From: an uncultured Bacteroidales bacterium
Lineage (GTDB): Bacteria; Bacteroidota; Bacteroidia; Bacteroidales; Paludibacteraceae
Reading direction: 5' to 3'
NCBI GenBank assembly: GCA_900316125.1
Contig: ONBO01000006.1
Location: forward strand, 1 to 64,000
Length of the DNA: 64,000 nucleotides
In this document: piece after piece, positions 62,323-64,000 of the stretch
Position numbering within the stretch: the first letter of the stretch is position 1
Layout: each line of letters starts with the position of its first letter
Position numbers and translations under genes: made by a program
The notes under the pieces: model-generated
Database searches by the model: none
What the model was told of the DNA's origin: nothing
What the model saw: the letters and a program-made list of their open reading frames with translations, nothing else

Positions 62323-62832
62323 ATGGAAGAGTATCTACCCTTAATAAATGAAAAAGGAGAGGTTATAGGCAAGGAGCTGCGCAGTGTGTGCCACGGCGGC
62401 AGTTTCCTGCTTCATCCTGTAGTTCACTTGCATGTGTTCAACAGCAAGGGTGAACTATATCTGCAAAAGCGCTCCGCAAATAAGAAACTTCTGCCTCTTA
62501 AATGGGATACTGCAGTAGGTGGGCACGTTGATTACGGTGAGACCATAATGGAGGCTTTACTGCGTGAGACACGTGAGGAACTTGGCATCGTTGGTGCTGA
62601 GATACACCCAATGTTTACATACCCGTTCCGCTCACAAACGGAGTATGAGATGGTTAATGCCTTTTATACAATCTATGACGGCGTTATAACCCCTGATAAA
62701 GATGAGATAGCTGAAGGTCGTTTCTTTACCATAGAAGAGCTAAATAACCTGCTTACATCCCCAGACCTAACCCCGAACTTCAAACAGGAGTTTCCAAAAG
62801 TATTAGAGGCACTGCCGTTCTTAATGAGTTGA
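62323..62832 (+). CDS. NUDIX hydrolase
   Basis: The 169-residue protein carries a perfect NUDIX box, G-x5-E-x7-REUxEExGU, as GHVDYGETIMEALLRETREELGI at about residues 68-90 in the protein, preceded by PLINEKGEVIGKELRS and LHVFNSKGELYLQKRS. This front half resembles the isopentenyl-diphosphate isomerase/YfcD-like subgroup, which is interesting next to a DXS-like enzyme, but the catalytic residues of the isomerase are not evident. It probably hydrolyses a nucleoside diphosphate derivative. ATG 62323 is chosen; the longer frame from 62164 lies inside the DXS-like gene and upstream of the -7 box. Confidence 0.88.
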   Translation: MEEYLPLINEKGEVIGKELRSVCHGGSFLLHPVVHLHVFNSKGELYLQKRSANKKLLPLKWDTAVGGHVDYGETIMEALLRETREELGIVGAEIHPMFTYPFRSQTEYEMVNAFYTIYDGVITPDKDEIAEGRFFTIEELNNLLTSPDLTPNFKQEFPKVLEALPFLMS

Positions 62833-62846
62833 TATTTGTAGATGCC

Positions 62847-62936
62847 ATGGTCAGTGATAATAACGATGATGTCAAGCAACAGCTCTCTGAAATGGAAAAA
62901 ACTCTACAGGAGATAAAAGACAAGCTTAATGCATAA
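62847..62936 (+). CDS. very short ORF, probably a gene remnant
   Basis: A 29-codon frame (MVSDNNDDVKQQ, ending EIKDKLNA) lies just after the NUDIX gene. The heptad-like EMEKTLQEIKDKL looks like the end of a coiled coil, and the same frame stays open upstream across the NUDIX stop. No promoter or ribosome-binding site is seen. It may be the tail of a lost gene rather than a real peptide. Confidence 0.25.
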   Translation: MVSDNNDDVKQQLSEMEKTLQEIKDKLNA

Positions 62937-62987
62937 ACATAATCTATAACTGCAAAGCGAACCGCATAAAACAGTCTGCTTTATATG

Positions 62988-64000
62988 TTAATATAAGAAT
63001 CCAAACATCCATAGCGGAATTTGGTTTTCGTATGCGTACTCTATGCCGTCTTTGACAATGTAGCCATTGGTAACGCTTTCTATTTGCTTCTTTCCTTTGT
63101 TACGTCCACCTACTTCAAATGTCATGTTGTTGATTTCAAAATCTGATACCGGTGATTCATATACATCATATTTGGCGGCCCTTGCCCAGCACAGAAAGAT
63201 GCTTTCACGTATAGAACCTGTGTTGGCTGTGTTCTCTGCCAGTACATTGGCTATGTTAGGGTTGTGTAGGTAGAGTTTATCCATCTTTCTGAGAATAGCG
63301 TTTCCTGTGGCTTTCATCCTCAGTATGGATATCAGTTCCGCCTTTTCAAGGTATTCTAAATATTTTGGCAACTCATTCCTGTTAAGGTTCAAGTCACGTT
63401 CCATATCAGAGAAGTTGATTTTTACAGGAACACTTTGTGATAGATAATACATCAGTTTTTTTAGTTTTTGAGTGGCGGCGATAGTCATTTTTGCGTATTT
63501 GGGTATATCAACAGAGACGGTCGTGTTGATAACCTGCCTTAATCTCGCTTCAAATTCTAATTCTATAAAGAAAGGGTAGCATCCTTTATGTAAATATTCC
63601 TCAAAATATTTTAGAGGCCTCTCATCGCCGTATGGGAAATCAACTTTACCCGATAATACCTCCTGGAGCGTGGAAACTCTAAGTGACCAGCCGTTACGTA
63701 TATTAAGAAATTCGCGCAATGACCATACGGGCAAGTGATATTGTACGACTCTGCGGCTTAAATCAGCTCCGCCTTGTTCTAAATCAAGAATTGAACTGCC
63801 TGAATAAACTACTTTAAGAAGAGGGACTTGATCATATATTAATTTGATTTCATGGCTCCAATTATTGTATTTGTGAATCTCATCAACATATAGGATTCTA
63901 CCTCCGTGTGAATAGAAGTTTTTTGCAAGTTCTAATATGGTGTGAGCTCCAAAATATATGTCATCCGCCTGTACGTACAATACTTCACTTATATTATCCT
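62988..64000 (-). CDS. AAA-type ATPase with DUF4143 domain, N-terminus beyond the window
   Basis: At least 336 residues; the frame is open to the right edge (DNISEVLYVQADD), so the TTG at 63980 is not the start. ILYVDEIHKYNNWSHEIK is the Walker B segment, and VVYSGSSILDLEQGGADLSRR is the sensor and arginine-finger region; Walker A lies outside the window. The C-terminal half (WSLREFLN, then FPYFIELE-like and the final FEVGGRNKGKKQIE) fits DUF4143 with a nuclease-like fold. These proteins are common and often in multiple copies in Bacteroidota; their role is unclear, and some are considered linked to defence or to mobile elements. Confidence 0.85.
   Translation of the reverse strand, partial: DNISEVLYVQADDIYFGAHTILELAKNFYSHGGRILYVDEIHKYNNWSHEIKLIYDQVPLLKVVYSGSSILDLEQGGADLSRRVVQYHLPVWSLREFLNIRNGWSLRVSTLQEVLSGKVDFPYGDERPLKYFEEYLHKGCYPFFIELEFEARLRQVINTTVSVDIPKYAKMTIAATQKLKKLMYYLSQSVPVKINFSDMERDLNLNRNELPKYLEYLEKAELISILRMKATGNAILRKMDKLYLHNPNIANVLAENTANTGSIRESIFLCWARAAKYDVYESPVSDFEINNMTFEVGGRNKGKKQIESVTNGYIVKDGIEYAYENQIPLWMFGFLY

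Overview
The window reads as a chromosomal segment of a Bacteroidales bacterium (Bacteroidota), probably host-associated. The evidence is consistent across the window. Many genes are preceded by the Bacteroidota promoter pattern (TTG, about 19-20 nt, TAnnTTTG). Shine-Dalgarno signals are scarce. There is a FeoA-FeoB fusion, PPi-dependent phosphofructokinase, DUF3276/PUR, DUF1573, DUF5686, DUF2023 and Porin_10 proteins, lipoproteins with a Cys-Lys-Lys-Asp-Glu start, a FISUMP protein and a type IX secretion (T9SS) C-terminal domain. I cannot name a genus.

Layout. 1-2.4 kb: an acetate kinase fragment, a PUR-like protein, a 2[4Fe-4S] ferredoxin and purA. 2.4-7.7 kb: a minus-strand defence-type block, in transcription order a small antitoxin-like protein, a GNAT acetyltransferase, a strongly structured RNA element ending in a terminator, then type III methyltransferase mod and restriction subunit res. 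7.7-13 kb: a flippase-like membrane protein with a glycosyltransferase, a guaA gene broken by a short deletion, DUF1573 and meaB. 13.6-23.7 kb: Lrp regulator, DUF5686, DUF748, a BASS-like transporter, pfp and topB. 23.7-29.5 kb: FISUMP lipoprotein, type I pullulanase-like enzyme, trpS and a Pro/His-rich secreted protein. 29.6-36.4 kb: ferrous iron uptake (feoAB plus Cys-rich partner) behind a promoter containing a perfect palindrome, a solute-binding-like protein, a porin and tgt.

36.4-52.8 kb is the most unusual region. Five paralogous lipoproteins of about 680-705 residues with Ig-like Big_2-type repeats and a shared unrecognised C-terminal part are interleaved with a zinc/cadmium-type P-ATPase, an unknown acidic protein, flavodoxin plus DUF2023, and mtaB. 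The flavodoxin cassette is flanked by two exact 34-bp near-palindromes in opposite orientation, and a decayed internal-deletion copy of the acidic protein lies beside the second one. An IS1182-type element with hairpin ends follows (52.8-54.7 kb). 54.7-64 kb holds a PAP2 phosphatase, a lipoprotein hydrolase and RNase H in one operon, a frameshifted multidomain T9SS alpha-amylase, a DXS-like enzyme, a NUDIX hydrolase and a partial AAA/DUF4143 ATPase.

The best candidates for something new are the structured RNA inside the acetyltransferase/type III restriction block, the lipoprotein family expansion with its inverted-palindrome cassette, and the palindrome in the feo promoter. The guaA and amylase lesions could be real or assembly errors; reads are needed to decide.
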